Assembly: GCA_050184225.1 (NCBI GenBank)
Contig: JBFXAN010000076.1
Coordinates: 1 to 29,153 of the forward strand
Reading direction: 5' to 3'
Source of the DNA: JBFXAN01 sp050184225
GTDB lineage: Bacteria > Chloroflexota > Dehalococcoidia > CAUJGQ01
DNA length: 29,153 bases
Made by a program: the position numbers and the translations under genes. Position 1 is the stretch's first letter. Every line of letters starts with the position of its first letter. Positions 7,199 to 15,542 of the stretch are shown here, one piece after another. The notes under the pieces were generated by a model. That model was not told the origin of the DNA, did no database searches, and saw only the letters and a program-made list of their open reading frames with translations.

Positions 7199-8746
7199 TC
7201 AGAGCCGTCTCCAGCGCCGCTCGTCCCGCTCGATCAATGCGTTGGCTTCGGCCGGTCCCCATGTTCCTGCCTCGTACGCGGGGAGACGCGCCGGCCCTGT
7301 TTCCCGCCACGCTTCGATGATCGGATCGACGAACGCCCAGGATGCCTCCACCTCATCGCGCCGGATGAACAGCGTCGAGTCGCCGAGCATCGCATCGAGC
7401 AGCAACCGTTCATAGGCTTCCGGTGAGGATACGGCGAAACTGGCTCCGTAATCAAAGTCCATCTGCACAGCGCGGAGGTCCATCACCTGACCCGGAACTT
7501 TCGCCCGAAAGTTCATGGCGATGCCTTCGTCCGGCTGAATCCGGAGCGAGAGGACGTTCGGTTCCGGGCTGACGCCGTCGCCGTGGCGGAACAGCCGGAG
7601 CGGTGGGCTCTTGTAGACGATCGCGATCTCCGTCGCCCGCTTCGGCAGCCGCTTGCCGGAACGGATGTAGAAGGGCACGTCCGCCCATCGCCAGTCATCG
7701 ATGAAGAGTTTTAGGGCGACGAACGTCTCCGTGACGGAGTCCGGGGCAACACTCGACTCCTCCAGGTATCCGGAGACGGGCCGGCCACCGACTGCCCCCG
7801 CCGCATACTGCCCGCGTACCGCCCAGTGGTCGAGATCGTCCATCGATATCGGGCGGATGGCGTGGAGCACCTTCACCTTCTCATTGCGGACAGCATCAGC
7901 CTCGAACGCGACCGGCGGCTCCATCGCTACCAGCGTCAGCAGTTGGAGCATGTGATTCTGGATCATGTCTCGGATCACGCCGGCCTGATCGTAGTAGTCG
8001 CCCCGTCCTTCCACGCCGACGCTCTCGGCGACGGTGATCTGGACGTGATCGATGAACTGCCGGTTCCAGAGCGGCTCAAAGATGCTGTTGGCGAAGCGCA
8101 GCACGAGGATGTTCTGGACCGTCTCCTTGCCGAGGTAGTGGTCGATCCGGAAGACCTGCGACTCGTCGAAGACGGAGAGGACATCGCGGTTCAACTGCCG
8201 CGCGCTCTCCAGGTCCGTGCCGAAGGGCTTCTCGACGATCACGCGCGACCAGGCGTGCTCGGGCGCCTGATTCAGGCCGCTCTCGCCGAGGTGATGGATG
8301 ATGCCGGGAAAGTCGTCGGGCGGCGTCGCCAGATAGAAGAGATGGTGGCCGTTGGTGCCGCGGGTGGCGTCCACCTCGGCCAGGGTTTCGCGGAGCCGGA
8401 CGTAGCCGTCCGGCTTCTGGAACTCACCCTGCACATAGCGAATCCCGTGGGCGAAGCTCTCCCACATCGGATCACCCTCGCCGCGCAGGACGCGATGCTC
8501 GATCAGCGCTTCGTGCATCATTCGCCGAAATTCGTCGTCGGAGAGGTTACGGCGGCTGAAGCCGATCACGGTGAAGCCGGCGGGCAGCTGCTGGTGTTGC
8601 GCGAGACGGTAGAGCGCCGGCATCAGCTTGCGCCGGTTGAGGTCGCCGGTCGCACCGAAGATCACCATCGCACAGGGTGGCGGAACCCGCTGTTGCTCCA
8701 ATCCCCAATTGAGCGGATTGTCGAGCTCGGCATCCGTAGCGATCAT
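7199..8746 (-). CDS. zwf: Glucose-6-phosphate 1-dehydrogenase
   Basis: Catalyses glucose-6-phosphate + NADP+ to 6-phosphogluconolactone, the entry to the oxidative pentose phosphate pathway. At 515 residues it is full length. Seen: nucleotide-binding GATGDLNRRKL (31-41), VIVEKPFGTDLESA (about 169-182) and the active-site signature RIDHYLGKE (200-208), followed by FANSIFEPLWNRQFIDHVQI. ACAGGAG lies 7 nt before the ATG. It is third in a minus-strand operon after tal-pgi and gnd and is followed at 2 nt by opcA. No 6-phosphogluconolactonase gene is in the cluster, so that step is encoded elsewhere or is spontaneous. Confidence 0.97.
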   Translation of the reverse strand: MIATDAELDNPLNWGLEQQRVPPPCAMVIFGATGDLNRRKLMPALYRLAQHQQLPAGFTVIGFSRRNLSDDEFRRMMHEALIEHRVLRGEGDPMWESFAHGIRYVQGEFQKPDGYVRLRETLAEVDATRGTNGHHLFYLATPPDDFPGIIHHLGESGLNQAPEHAWSRVIVEKPFGTDLESARQLNRDVLSVFDESQVFRIDHYLGKETVQNILVLRFANSIFEPLWNRQFIDHVQITVAESVGVEGRGDYYDQAGVIRDMIQNHMLQLLTLVAMEPPVAFEADAVRNEKVKVLHAIRPISMDDLDHWAVRGQYAAGAVGGRPVSGYLEESSVAPDSVTETFVALKLFIDDWRWADVPFYIRSGKRLPKRATEIAIVYKSPPLRLFRHGDGVSPEPNVLSLRIQPDEGIAMNFRAKVPGQVMDLRAVQMDFDYGASFAVSSPEAYERLLLDAMLGDSTLFIRRDEVEASWAFVDPIIEAWRETGPARLPAYEAGTWGPAEANALIERDERRWRRL

Positions 8747-8818
8747 GAAACGGCTCCTGTCAGCGTTCAGTCCCGCGTGCCGGTCACCCTCACAATCACC
8801 GCACTCAAGACCTGGGAA

Positions 8819-9721
8819 TCAAGATTCGGACGCCCGAATCGCGTGCCCGCCGAACTCTCGCCGGAGGGCGGCGATCACCTGGGCGGAGAACGACTCCTCC
8901 TGTCGCGATGCGAAGCGGGCGAGCAGGGAGAGCGTCAGCACCGGTGCCGGCGTGTTCTGGTCGATCGCCTCGAAGACGGTCCAGCGACCTTCACCAGAGT
9001 CCTCCACATAGCCGCGCACGCCCTCCAGGGTCGCATCCTGGGCCAGGGCGCGCTCCAACAGGTCGAGCAGCCAGGAACGGACGACGCTGCCATGGCGCCA
9101 GAGCTCGGAGATGGCGTGCAGGTCGAGGTCGAAGCGGGAGTTCCGCAAGATCTCGAAGCCCTCGCCGAAAGCCTGGAGCATACCGTACTCGATGCCGTTG
9201 TGCACCATCTTGGTGAAGTGTCCGGCGCCGCTCGGTCCGACGTGCAGGCAGCCGTGCTCCGGCGCCAGCGTCTTCAGCGCCGGCTCGATCAGCGCATACG
9301 CCTCCGGGGCGCCGCCGACCATCAGGCAGTAGCCTTCCTTCAGCCCCCAGATGCCGCCGCTGGTGCCGGCGTCGACGTAGCGGATACCGGCGGGAACGAG
9401 CGCCTCGGCGCGGTGGATCGTGTCCTTATAGTTCGAGTTGCCGCCGTCGATCAGGACATCGCCGCTGCTCATCAGCGGCGAAAGCTCGGCGATCGTCGCC
9501 TCGACCGGCGCCCCGGCCGGGACCATCATCCAGACCGCCCGGGGCGGTTGGAGCGCCTGCACCAGTTCCGCCAGCGAGCCAGCGCCGGCCGCACCTTCGT
9601 CTTCCGCCGCCTGGACCGCCTCCGTGCTCCGGTCGAAGACGACGACGCGATGGCCGCCCTGCAACAGCCGACGGGTCATGTTGCCGCCCATCCGGCCGAG
9701 GCCGATCATTCCGATCTCCAT
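8819..9721 (-). CDS. gnd: 6-phosphogluconate dehydrogenase, short decarboxylating type
   Basis: Oxidises and decarboxylates 6-phosphogluconate to ribulose-5-phosphate. At 300 residues it is the short form, against ~470 for the E. coli type. Seen: GLGRMGGNM (7-15), IDGGNSNYKDT (about 91-101), GTSGGIWGLKEG (about 118-129) and the catalytic GHFTKMVHNGIEYGMLQA block. The second strand of the Rossmann fold ends FDRS with Asp30, where NADP enzymes have NRS/T, so NAD+ preference is inferred. A GGAGG site sits 5-6 nt before the ATG. It lies 31 nt after tal-pgi and 72 nt before zwf on the same strand. Confidence 0.95.
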   Translation of the reverse strand: MEIGMIGLGRMGGNMTRRLLQGGHRVVVFDRSTEAVQAAEDEGAAGAGSLAELVQALQPPRAVWMMVPAGAPVEATIAELSPLMSSGDVLIDGGNSNYKDTIHRAEALVPAGIRYVDAGTSGGIWGLKEGYCLMVGGAPEAYALIEPALKTLAPEHGCLHVGPSGAGHFTKMVHNGIEYGMLQAFGEGFEILRNSRFDLDLHAISELWRHGSVVRSWLLDLLERALAQDATLEGVRGYVEDSGEGRWTVFEAIDQNTPAPVLTLSLLARFASRQEESFSAQVIAALRREFGGHAIRASES

Positions 9722-9752
9722 CCTGTCCTCCGAGGCCTTAGTTCGAGGCGTT

Positions 9753-12572
9753 TCACCCGATGAGCGCCGCCTTCAGCCGTTCCAAACCGGCGGCGATGTC
9801 CGCGCCGAGACTGACCCGGACGGCCCGCAGCTTCCGCGATTGGAGCGACTGCAGGTCGCCCAGCGCCTGCGCGCGTTCCAGAACCCCGAAGCTGTAGGGC
9901 GCGCCCGGCACCGGTAGGTTCGTGGTGATGTCGTGCGTCAGTTGCAGGAAGACGCCGCGCGCCGGACCACCCTTGTGCAGCTGTCCCGTCGAGTGCAGGA
10001 AGCGCGGTCCATAGCCGACCGTCGTCGCCACCTTGAGCGTGTCGCGCAGATGCCGCCGGATCTCCCTCAGTGCCGCGTCGATCTCCTCCGTGCGGGGCAG
10101 GTAGGCCGTGATCGCGAGGTAGTCGCCCGGCTCACACTCCTTGACGAACCGGCACAGCGCGGCGGCGCTATCGGCTGTGCGACGCAGGCCGTTGGCGGTG
10201 GGCGTCGCCGCGTAAAGTGTGAGTCCGTCGTCGAAGAGCGGACGCTCGTCAGGGAAGGCGCCCCGCTGCTCGTACTCGCGCAGCACGCGGCGTGTATTGT
10301 CCTTCGACTCCTGCACGTTCGGCTCGTCGAAGGGGTTCACTCCCAGGAGCGCCCCGGCGGTGGCGGTGGCCAGCTCCCAGCGGAAGAACTCGCCGCCGAG
10401 GTCATAGCGGTCGCGCAAGGTGATCCGCACGACGGGGAAGCCGGCGCGCTCCAGCGCGGCGACCGCTGCATCCTGGTGGTCGTCCGGCTCCTCGGCGAGT
10501 GTCAGGTAGACAAACAGCCGGTCATCGCCGTAGACGGCCGGTGCACCCACCGGCTCACCCTCGATCGGGATGATGCCTTTCCCCTGCTTGCCCGTGCTCT
10601 CTGCGATCAACTGCTCGACCCAATAGCCGAAGCTGGCGATCCCCGGCGCGCAGATCAGCGTCAGCTTGTCGCGGCCATCGCGGGCGGCGCGGCCGATGAT
10701 CGCACCGAGGCAGACACCGGCGTTCGCTTCGATTGGTACATCCGGACCGCAGGCGGCGGCCATCGCGCTCACCCGATCCAGCAGCCGGGGCAGATCCACG
10801 CCGAGGATGGCGGCGGGAACCATGCCGACGAACGAGACGGCGGAGTAGCGGCCGCCGATGTCCGGCTGGTTGAGGAAGACACGGCGGAAGCTCAGTTCTT
10901 TGCCGAGCCGATCGAGCGTCGATCCGGGGTCGGTGATCACCGCAAACTGGGCGCCGTTCTCTCGCTTCGCCCAAAAATATTCGAGGAACGCCATCGTCTC
11001 GGTCGTCGTGCCGGACTTGCTCGACGCGATGAAGAGGGTGTGATCGAGGTCGATCACCTTCTCAACCGCCGTCACCGCGAGCGGGTCGGTGCTATCGAGC
11101 ACGTGCAGCGAGGGAGTGTCCGATTCGGCGCCGAACGCGTCGCGCAACACCTCCGGCGCCAGGCTCGACCCGCCCATGCCCATCAAGACAACGTCGGTGA
11201 AGCCGTTCGCGCGGAGCTCGCCGGCGAACTCGGTCAGCGAATCCACTTCGGCGCGCATCGTCTCGAAGCTGTTCAGCCAGCCGAGCCGGTTGTCGATGCT
11301 TTTCTGTTGGTCCGGATCTTTACTCCAGAGCGAACCGTCACGGTCCCAGAGCCGCCTGGCAAAGTGCATACCTTGGAGTTCGAACATCGACTCGGCGACC
11401 GGCGACTTCAGCGGTCCCAGTGCGGCGCTCTGCCGGCCGTCGCGCTCGCCGAGGATCTGGTCGCGCTTGGCCGCGATCCCGCTCATCAGCGACTCGAAGG
11501 ACTTCGCGAAGGAATCGACGCCCTCCCGCTCCAGCCTGGCCGTTACCTCGTCGAGGTCGATGCCCAGCGCGGCGAGCTCGGTGAGGCGCTCCTCCGCTTC
11601 GGCCAACCCGTCCTCAAGGGTGAGCGCGACCGTGCCGTGATCGTTGAACGCGACCAGTGTTTGCGGCGGCAATGTGTCGACCGTATGCGGCCCGATCAAC
11701 GCCTCGACGTAGTAGACGTCCGGATAGGCCGGGTCTTTGGTGCTCGTGCTCGCCCACAGCGGACGCTGGAACCGGGCGCCGGCTGCCTCCAGCTGTTGCC
11801 ACCGGTCGCCGGAGAATCGCGTCTTGAACAGCGCGTAGGCCCGCTTGGCGTTGGCAATGGCGATGGCGCCGCGCACCGCTTGCAGACGGTCGCGCTCCTT
11901 GGAATCCGAGGTTTCGCCGAGGCGCGCGTCGATGATCTTGTCGACGGCGGTGTCCACCCGCGAGACGAAGAAGCTGGCGACCGATGCAATCCGGTCGATC
12001 GGCTGGTTGGCGGCGACCCGTCGCTCCAGCGCGGCGAAGTATCGATCGACCACCTCACCGTATCGATCAACGGAGAAGAGCAGGGTGATGTTGATGTTGA
12101 TGCCTTCGCTCAGACACTGCTCGATCGCGGGCAGACCCTCGCGCGTGCCGGGGATCTTGACCATCACGTTGGGGCGCCTGAGGGCGGACCAGAGCCGCCG
12201 GGCCTCGACGATCGTCCCTTCGGTGTCATGTGCCAGGGTGGGTGATACCTCGATGCTGACGAAGCCGTCGGCGCCGCCGGTGCGGTCGTAGATCGGACGC
12301 AGCACATCGGCGGCGTCCCCGAGATCCGCGACGGCGAGCGCCTCGAAGATGACGCCGGGATCAGCGCCCTCGCCGATCAACGCTCGTAATCCGGCGTCAT
12401 AGTCGGCGCTGCCGGTGATCGCCTTCTCGAAGATCGTCGGATTGGAGGTGACGCCGGTGACGCCGTCCTCCTCGACCAGTGCCCGAAAGGCGCCGGACAT
12501 CAACTGGCCGCGGTCGATGTTATCCAGCCAGATGCTCTGACCAAGCTGCTGCGCGGCGAAGGCCGGTTTCAT
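9753..12572 (-). CDS. tal-pgi: Bifunctional transaldolase/phosphoglucose isomerase
   Basis: A 939-residue fusion. Residues 1 to ~370 are transaldolase: IWLDNIDRG, GVTSNPTIF (39-47) and Schiff-base Lys139 in NVMVKIPGTREG. Residues ~400 to the end are phosphoglucose isomerase: MGMGGSSLAPEVL, ASSKSGTTTETMAFLEYF and STGKQGKGIIPIEGE, with a CobT/GPI-like C-terminal part. The protein would exchange C3 units between sugar phosphates and interconvert glucose-6-P with fructose-6-P, recycling pentose phosphates to the zwf substrate. The start at 12572 has GAGGAGCGC directly upstream; the reading extended to 12686 has no such site and covers the candidate promoter. It is first gene of the tal-pgi-gnd-zwf-opcA operon. 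Such fusions are known in several bacterial phyla. Confidence 0.95.
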   Translation of the reverse strand: MKPAFAAQQLGQSIWLDNIDRGQLMSGAFRALVEEDGVTGVTSNPTIFEKAITGSADYDAGLRALIGEGADPGVIFEALAVADLGDAADVLRPIYDRTGGADGFVSIEVSPTLAHDTEGTIVEARRLWSALRRPNVMVKIPGTREGLPAIEQCLSEGININITLLFSVDRYGEVVDRYFAALERRVAANQPIDRIASVASFFVSRVDTAVDKIIDARLGETSDSKERDRLQAVRGAIAIANAKRAYALFKTRFSGDRWQQLEAAGARFQRPLWASTSTKDPAYPDVYYVEALIGPHTVDTLPPQTLVAFNDHGTVALTLEDGLAEAEERLTELAALGIDLDEVTARLEREGVDSFAKSFESLMSGIAAKRDQILGERDGRQSAALGPLKSPVAESMFELQGMHFARRLWDRDGSLWSKDPDQQKSIDNRLGWLNSFETMRAEVDSLTEFAGELRANGFTDVVLMGMGGSSLAPEVLRDAFGAESDTPSLHVLDSTDPLAVTAVEKVIDLDHTLFIASSKSGTTTETMAFLEYFWAKRENGAQFAVITDPGSTLDRLGKELSFRRVFLNQPDIGGRYSAVSFVGMVPAAILGVDLPRLLDRVSAMAAACGPDVPIEANAGVCLGAIIGRAARDGRDKLTLICAPGIASFGYWVEQLIAESTGKQGKGIIPIEGEPVGAPAVYGDDRLFVYLTLAEEPDDHQDAAVAALERAGFPVVRITLRDRYDLGGEFFRWELATATAGALLGVNPFDEPNVQESKDNTRRVLREYEQRGAFPDERPLFDDGLTLYAATPTANGLRRTADSAAALCRFVKECEPGDYLAITAYLPRTEEIDAALREIRRHLRDTLKVATTVGYGPRFLHSTGQLHKGGPARGVFLQLTHDITTNLPVPGAPYSFGVLERAQALGDLQSLQSRKLRAVRVSLGADIAAGLERLKAALIG

Positions 12573-12645
12573 GCGCTCCTCGCTTCCCTCTACCTCGGGC
12601 GGCGCGGGGTGCCTTCCGAGCGTTCGCTGGGGTGTCGTCTCTTCG

Positions 12646-12674
12646 ATCATACCGCTGCCGGTCCGATCATTCAC
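12646..12674 (-). promoter_or_regulatory. Candidate sigma-70-type promoter for the pentose phosphate operon
   Basis: On the minus strand GTGAAT (12669-12674) and TATGAT (12646-12651) are separated by 17 nt, about 75 nt before the tal-pgi ATG. The -10 matches five of six consensus bases and the -35 three. It lies in the 126-nt gap after the PduO-type gene, so the pentose phosphate operon can be transcribed independently of the B12-regulated operon. Confidence 0.45.
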
Positions 12675-12698
12675 GGTTAGCGACACCCGGTGCCGCGC

Positions 12699-13304
12699 CT
12701 AGCCCTGGGGAGCATCGCCGTCCTTCTGCTGCCGCCTCCGCGTCCGGTCCGTCCGCGCCTCCTGCGCGCGGGCGCCGGCGTGCTGCTCTTCGTAGCGGGC
12801 CAGCACAAACAGCAGGTCCGAAAGCCGGTTGAGATACAGCAGGATCTCGGCGTTCGTGATCACGCCGTCGTGAAAGAGGCGCGCCGCCAGGCGCTCGCCG
12901 CGCCGGACGACGGTCCGGGCCAGGTCGAGCGCGGCGCCGGGGAGCGTCTCGCCGGGAATGATGAAGACGTTGCCGATCTCGGTGTCCAGCTTCAGTTCCT
13001 CTGTCCGCGTCTCGAGATCGACGACGTGCTGCTCGGTGATCTTGAACTGGCTGTCCGCATACGCCTCCGGCGAGAGCGCCAGCTCCGCCATCACCTGATA
13101 GATCTCGCGCTGGAGCGACAGGATCATCGCCTTGACCCGGTCATCGCCGCTCACCGCACGCGCGATACCGAGTGCCGACGTCGCTTCATCCAGGGTGCCG
13201 AACGTATCCGGCCGCGGGTCCCACTTCGGCACCCGCTCTTTGCCGATCAGGCCGGTATACCCGGTGTCGCCGGTCCGTGTCGTCACCTTTGCTCGCCGTG
13301 CCAT
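12699..13304 (-). CDS. pduO: PduO-type ATP:cob(I)alamin adenosyltransferase
   Basis: Transfers the adenosyl group of ATP to cob(I)alamin to make coenzyme B12. At 201 residues it is the usual length of the PduO (MMAB) family. Seen: the N-terminal ATP-binding TRTGDTGYTGLIG (9-21), FGTLDEATSALGIAR (about 35-49), LSLQREIYQVMAEL and ARTVVRRGERLAARL (about 128-142), then the NRLSDLLFVLARYEE helix. The last ~25 residues are a charged tail. GAGGTG precedes the ATG, and 11 nt separate it from the methyltransferase. It is third gene behind the cobalamin riboswitch, which also controls the non-homologous adenosyltransferase cobO. Confidence 0.94.
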   Translation of the reverse strand: MARRAKVTTRTGDTGYTGLIGKERVPKWDPRPDTFGTLDEATSALGIARAVSGDDRVKAMILSLQREIYQVMAELALSPEAYADSQFKITEQHVVDLETRTEELKLDTEIGNVFIIPGETLPGAALDLARTVVRRGERLAARLFHDGVITNAEILLYLNRLSDLLFVLARYEEQHAGARAQEARTDRTRRRQQKDGDAPQG

Positions 13305-13315
13305 AACACCTCACC

Positions 13316-14158
13316 TCACTCGTCGCCGGCGCCCGGCCAGCAGATCACCGCGACCTGACCCTCGTAGGAATAGACAACGCCGTCACCGTGCGGGACGAAG
13401 AGCCGGCGGGCAAGCGCGTCAGCGTCTCCCCGCTCTTGTTCGGTGGGATCTGGCAAGCCGATCAGCTTCTCGGCGGCATCCTCGTAGGATGCCCGCCACA
13501 CCTGCCGCTGCACGCGCCGGACATCCACCTCGGTCGCAATGCCCAGCTCGTGCAGCGCGAGCAGCAGATGGATGTACGTGACACCGGGCCGGTATCCACG
13601 CGGACCACGCGGATCGACGACGGACGGCAGCACCGGAGGATTGTGCCCGACACTCCAGGCAACGACCACCCGCCGCCGCGCGGCCGCCGTCATCCGTTCG
13701 ATGCACGCCCGCAGATCGACGACGCGATACAGACTATTCACCGCGAGCACAACGTCATGCCGGCCGGCCTCGACATCGGGCCACTCCGCCTGCACGGCGG
13801 TGACATTCCCGATCTCCCGCCGTCGCAGCTCCCCCTGCAAAACGGCAAGCATCGCATCGGACATGTCCACGGCAAACACCCTTCCCGCGCGGGCCGCTGC
13901 CGGAATCGTAAATCCACCGGTCCCCGGACCGATCTCCAGCACGGACGCTCCTGGCTCGATCAACGACACGATCGACGTTACGAATTCGGGCGCGCTGACA
14001 TGCAAGGCATTGCGATTGTAGTCATGCGCCAGGCTGCGCCAGCGCTCGCGCTCCGCAGCCGCATCAACCGGAGCCGGCCGCGCCGCCGCCGATTGCTGTA
14101 ACTGCGTCCAGTACGCAAAGGCGTTGATCTGCCCCTCCCCTGGTCCCTCCCCGGTCAA
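13316..14158 (-). CDS. Class I SAM-dependent methyltransferase in B12 operon
   Basis: A 280-residue methyltransferase with motif I VLEIGPGTGGFTIPAA (about 93-108), acidic VFAVDMSDAML and a VVLAVNSLYRVVDLRAC segment. It sits between two corrinoid adenosyltransferase genes under a B12 riboswitch, so a role in corrinoid metabolism is inferred; it does not resemble the canonical precorrin methyltransferases (CobA/CbiF fold). The chosen start is TTG 14158, which overlaps the cobO stop (TTGA). The first codons are unusually purine-rich (GGGGAGGGACCAGGGGAG) and could themselves serve as a ribosome site, so initiation a few codons later cannot be excluded. The substrate is unknown. Confidence 0.85.
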   Translation of the reverse strand: MTGEGPGEGQINAFAYWTQLQQSAAARPAPVDAAAERERWRSLAHDYNRNALHVSAPEFVTSIVSLIEPGASVLEIGPGTGGFTIPAAARAGRVFAVDMSDAMLAVLQGELRRREIGNVTAVQAEWPDVEAGRHDVVLAVNSLYRVVDLRACIERMTAAARRRVVVAWSVGHNPPVLPSVVDPRGPRGYRPGVTYIHLLLALHELGIATEVDVRRVQRQVWRASYEDAAEKLIGLPDPTEQERGDADALARRLFVPHGDGVVYSYEGQVAVICWPGAGDE

Positions 14159-14679
14159 AACTCAATCCCCGGTTGTGCCTTAATCCCCGCTTTATACGGG
14201 TGCTTGACTTCGCGTATCTCACTGACGAGGTCGGCGAATTCGACCAACTCCGGCGGCGCGTCGCGGCCGGTGATGATCACGTGGGTCCGTTCGTGGCGGG
14301 TCCGGAGCGCGGTCAGCACGTCCTCAACCGGGATCCAGCCGAACTTCATCGTGTAGGTCAGCTCGTCGAGGACAACCAGATCGTAGTCGCCGGAGGTGAG
14401 AAAGGGTTGGGCCTGCTGCCAGCCTTCGCGGGCGAGGTCGGCGGTGTGGTCGATGTCTTTCGATGTCCAGGTCCAGCCGTCGCCGAGCGCGTGCCACTCG
14501 ATCCCCAGCTTCTTGGCGGCCCGGCGTTCACCGTAGTTATTCGTCTTGGACTTGACGAACTGCAACACGGCGATGCTCCAGCCCCGGCCCCAGGCGCGTA
14601 GGACCACGCCGAAGGCCGCCGTCGATTTCCCCTTGCCGTTGCCGGTGTTCACGATCACGAGCGGATGTCGTGCGCCCAT
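14155..14679 (-). CDS. cobO: Cob(I)yrinic acid a,c-diamide adenosyltransferase (CobA/CobO/BtuR)
   Basis: Adenosylates cob(I)yrinic acid diamide or cobinamide/cobalamin using ATP. A 174-residue P-loop protein: VIVNTGNGKGKSTAAFG with the P-loop at 13-20, GWSIAVLQFVK, the Walker-B-like DLVVLDELTY, THVIITGRDAP and a C-terminal HPYKAGIKAQPGIEF, all typical of the family. The start at 14679 has AGGAG 8 nt upstream; the longer reading from 14703 has no good site. It is the first gene downstream of a cobalamin riboswitch and terminator. It overlaps the next gene by 4 nt. Confidence 0.96.
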   Translation of the reverse strand: MGARHPLVIVNTGNGKGKSTAAFGVVLRAWGRGWSIAVLQFVKSKTNNYGERRAAKKLGIEWHALGDGWTWTSKDIDHTADLAREGWQQAQPFLTSGDYDLVVLDELTYTMKFGWIPVEDVLTALRTRHERTHVIITGRDAPPELVEFADLVSEIREVKHPYKAGIKAQPGIEF

Positions 14680-14705
14680 CGAGCTTGCTCCTCTCAGCCG
14701 CACAC

Positions 14706-14738
14706 GAAAAACCCGCGGGCGTCGGGGTCGCCTGCGGG
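14706..14738 (-). terminator. Intrinsic terminator of the riboswitch expression platform
   Basis: On the minus strand CCCGCAGGCG, loop ACCCCGA and CGCCCGCGGG form a 10-bp stem with one A-C mismatch, followed at once by TTTTT. It ends ~27 nt before the cobO start and ~50 nt after the B12 box. This indicates premature termination when cobalamin binds. Confidence 0.85.
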
Positions 14739-14784
14739 CAAACGCCGCGGGACGCCCCGGGACGCGAGGGCGTGCGGTTCATCG

Positions 14785-14878
14785 TGCCGCGGCAGGTGCT
14801 CTGGCTCTCCCCGTTCCAGGGATCACAGTTGCGCGTCAGCGCCGGATTCGCACCGGCTTTCCCTGCACATCGCGACAC
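14785..14878 (-). promoter_or_regulatory. Cobalamin riboswitch aptamer
   Basis: The minus strand carries the conserved core in order: GGGAAAGCCGGTGCGAATCC, then GGCGCTGACGCGCAACTGT, a short variable stem and the B12 box GAGAGCCAGAGCACCTGCC (14791-14809). GCAGG at the 5' side can pair with CCTGC of the box. The 5' region is short, which suggests a compact class. Together with the terminator downstream it should switch off the cobO operon when adenosylcobalamin (or a related form) is plentiful. Confidence 0.93.
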
Positions 14879-14882
14879 GGAG

Positions 14883-14911
14883 AGTATCGCACAGCTAGCC
14901 CGTTCAGTCAG
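14883..14911 (-). promoter_or_regulatory. Candidate promoter of the cobalamin operon
   Basis: On the minus strand CTGACT (14906-14911) and GATACT (14883-14888) each match four of six consensus bases at 17-nt spacing. Transcription would begin near 14876, just at the 5' side of the riboswitch aptamer, which supports the assignment. Confidence 0.55.
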
Positions 14912-15049
14912 GGCATAGGTCGCGCAGATGGGGAGTGTCTCGTGTGACACAAGCGACTCTAGCCTGGATCGATCGACACGGGCGCAACGATATCTGGGTA
15001 CGGGCGCGCGGCCGTATACCCCTGTGGTGTACGGCGAAAGGAGACAGGC

Positions 15050-15520
15050 ATGACCACCGATGTTCAATCCCACACGACGCTGTACGGCTACCGCTTCCGC
15101 AGCCTGCTGATCGGCGGACTGGTGACGGCTGCCGTCGCGGCAGTGGCAAATCTCGTGGTCTTCATGATCGCCAAAGGCCCATTGGATATCTCGTTCGTAA
15201 TCGCTTATCGTGGGCCGGACACGACTCCGGAGTCGCTGCCGCCGGCGCTGGTCGCGATCACCAGCGCCGTGCCGGCATTGATCGCGGCGCTGCTTCTCTG
15301 GGTGCTCGGACACACCATCCGGCGACCGTTGTTCGTCTTTCAAATCGTGAGCGCGATTGCCCTCCTGCTCTCGCTGGCCGGGCCGTTCACCTTGGAAGAT
15401 GTGTCCGCGTCCACCCGCGTCGCGCTGCTCGTGATGCATCTCCTCGCTGGCGCGATCATCATCGGCGGGCTGACGTTGTGGGTGAGTCAGGGACCGCAGG
15501 AAGAGCGAATCAGCGCGTAA
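15050..15520 (+). CDS. Four-helix membrane protein, DUF6069-like
   Basis: A 156-residue integral membrane protein with four hydrophobic segments: ~18-42 (SLLIGGLVTAAVAAVANLVV), ~65-88, ~95-112 and ~124-146. A longer outer loop (PDTTPESLPPA) lies between segments 1 and 2. The layout and sequence resemble the DUF6069 family, whose function is not known. AAAGGAGACAGGC gives a good ribosome site. It is monocistronic, divergent from the cobalamin operon and convergent with the next membrane protein, with 22 nt between stops. About 95 nt upstream lies GTGTGACAC (14943-14951), a short dyad that could be an operator. Confidence 0.75.
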   Translation: MTTDVQSHTTLYGYRFRSLLIGGLVTAAVAAVANLVVFMIAKGPLDISFVIAYRGPDTTPESLPPALVAITSAVPALIAALLLWVLGHTIRRPLFVFQIVSAIALLLSLAGPFTLEDVSASTRVALLVMHLLAGAIIIGGLTLWVSQGPQEERISA

Positions 15521-15542
15521 CTCCGTCGCTCGGTCGTACAGA

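Noticed and set aside
7826..9763. A 645-codon open frame opposite zwf and gnd
   Set aside because: It spans two clear enzyme genes on the other strand and shows no protein family features.
9933..12245. A 770-codon open frame on the plus strand opposite tal-pgi
   Set aside because: It mirrors the codon pattern of a certain gene, has no recognisable domain and is rich in Arg, Gly and Ala, as expected of antisense frames in GC-rich DNA.
12573..12686. A 38-residue N-terminal extension of the transaldolase fusion
   Set aside because: The ATG 12572 has a strong ribosome site, transaldolase homology begins there, and the extension overlaps the likely promoter.
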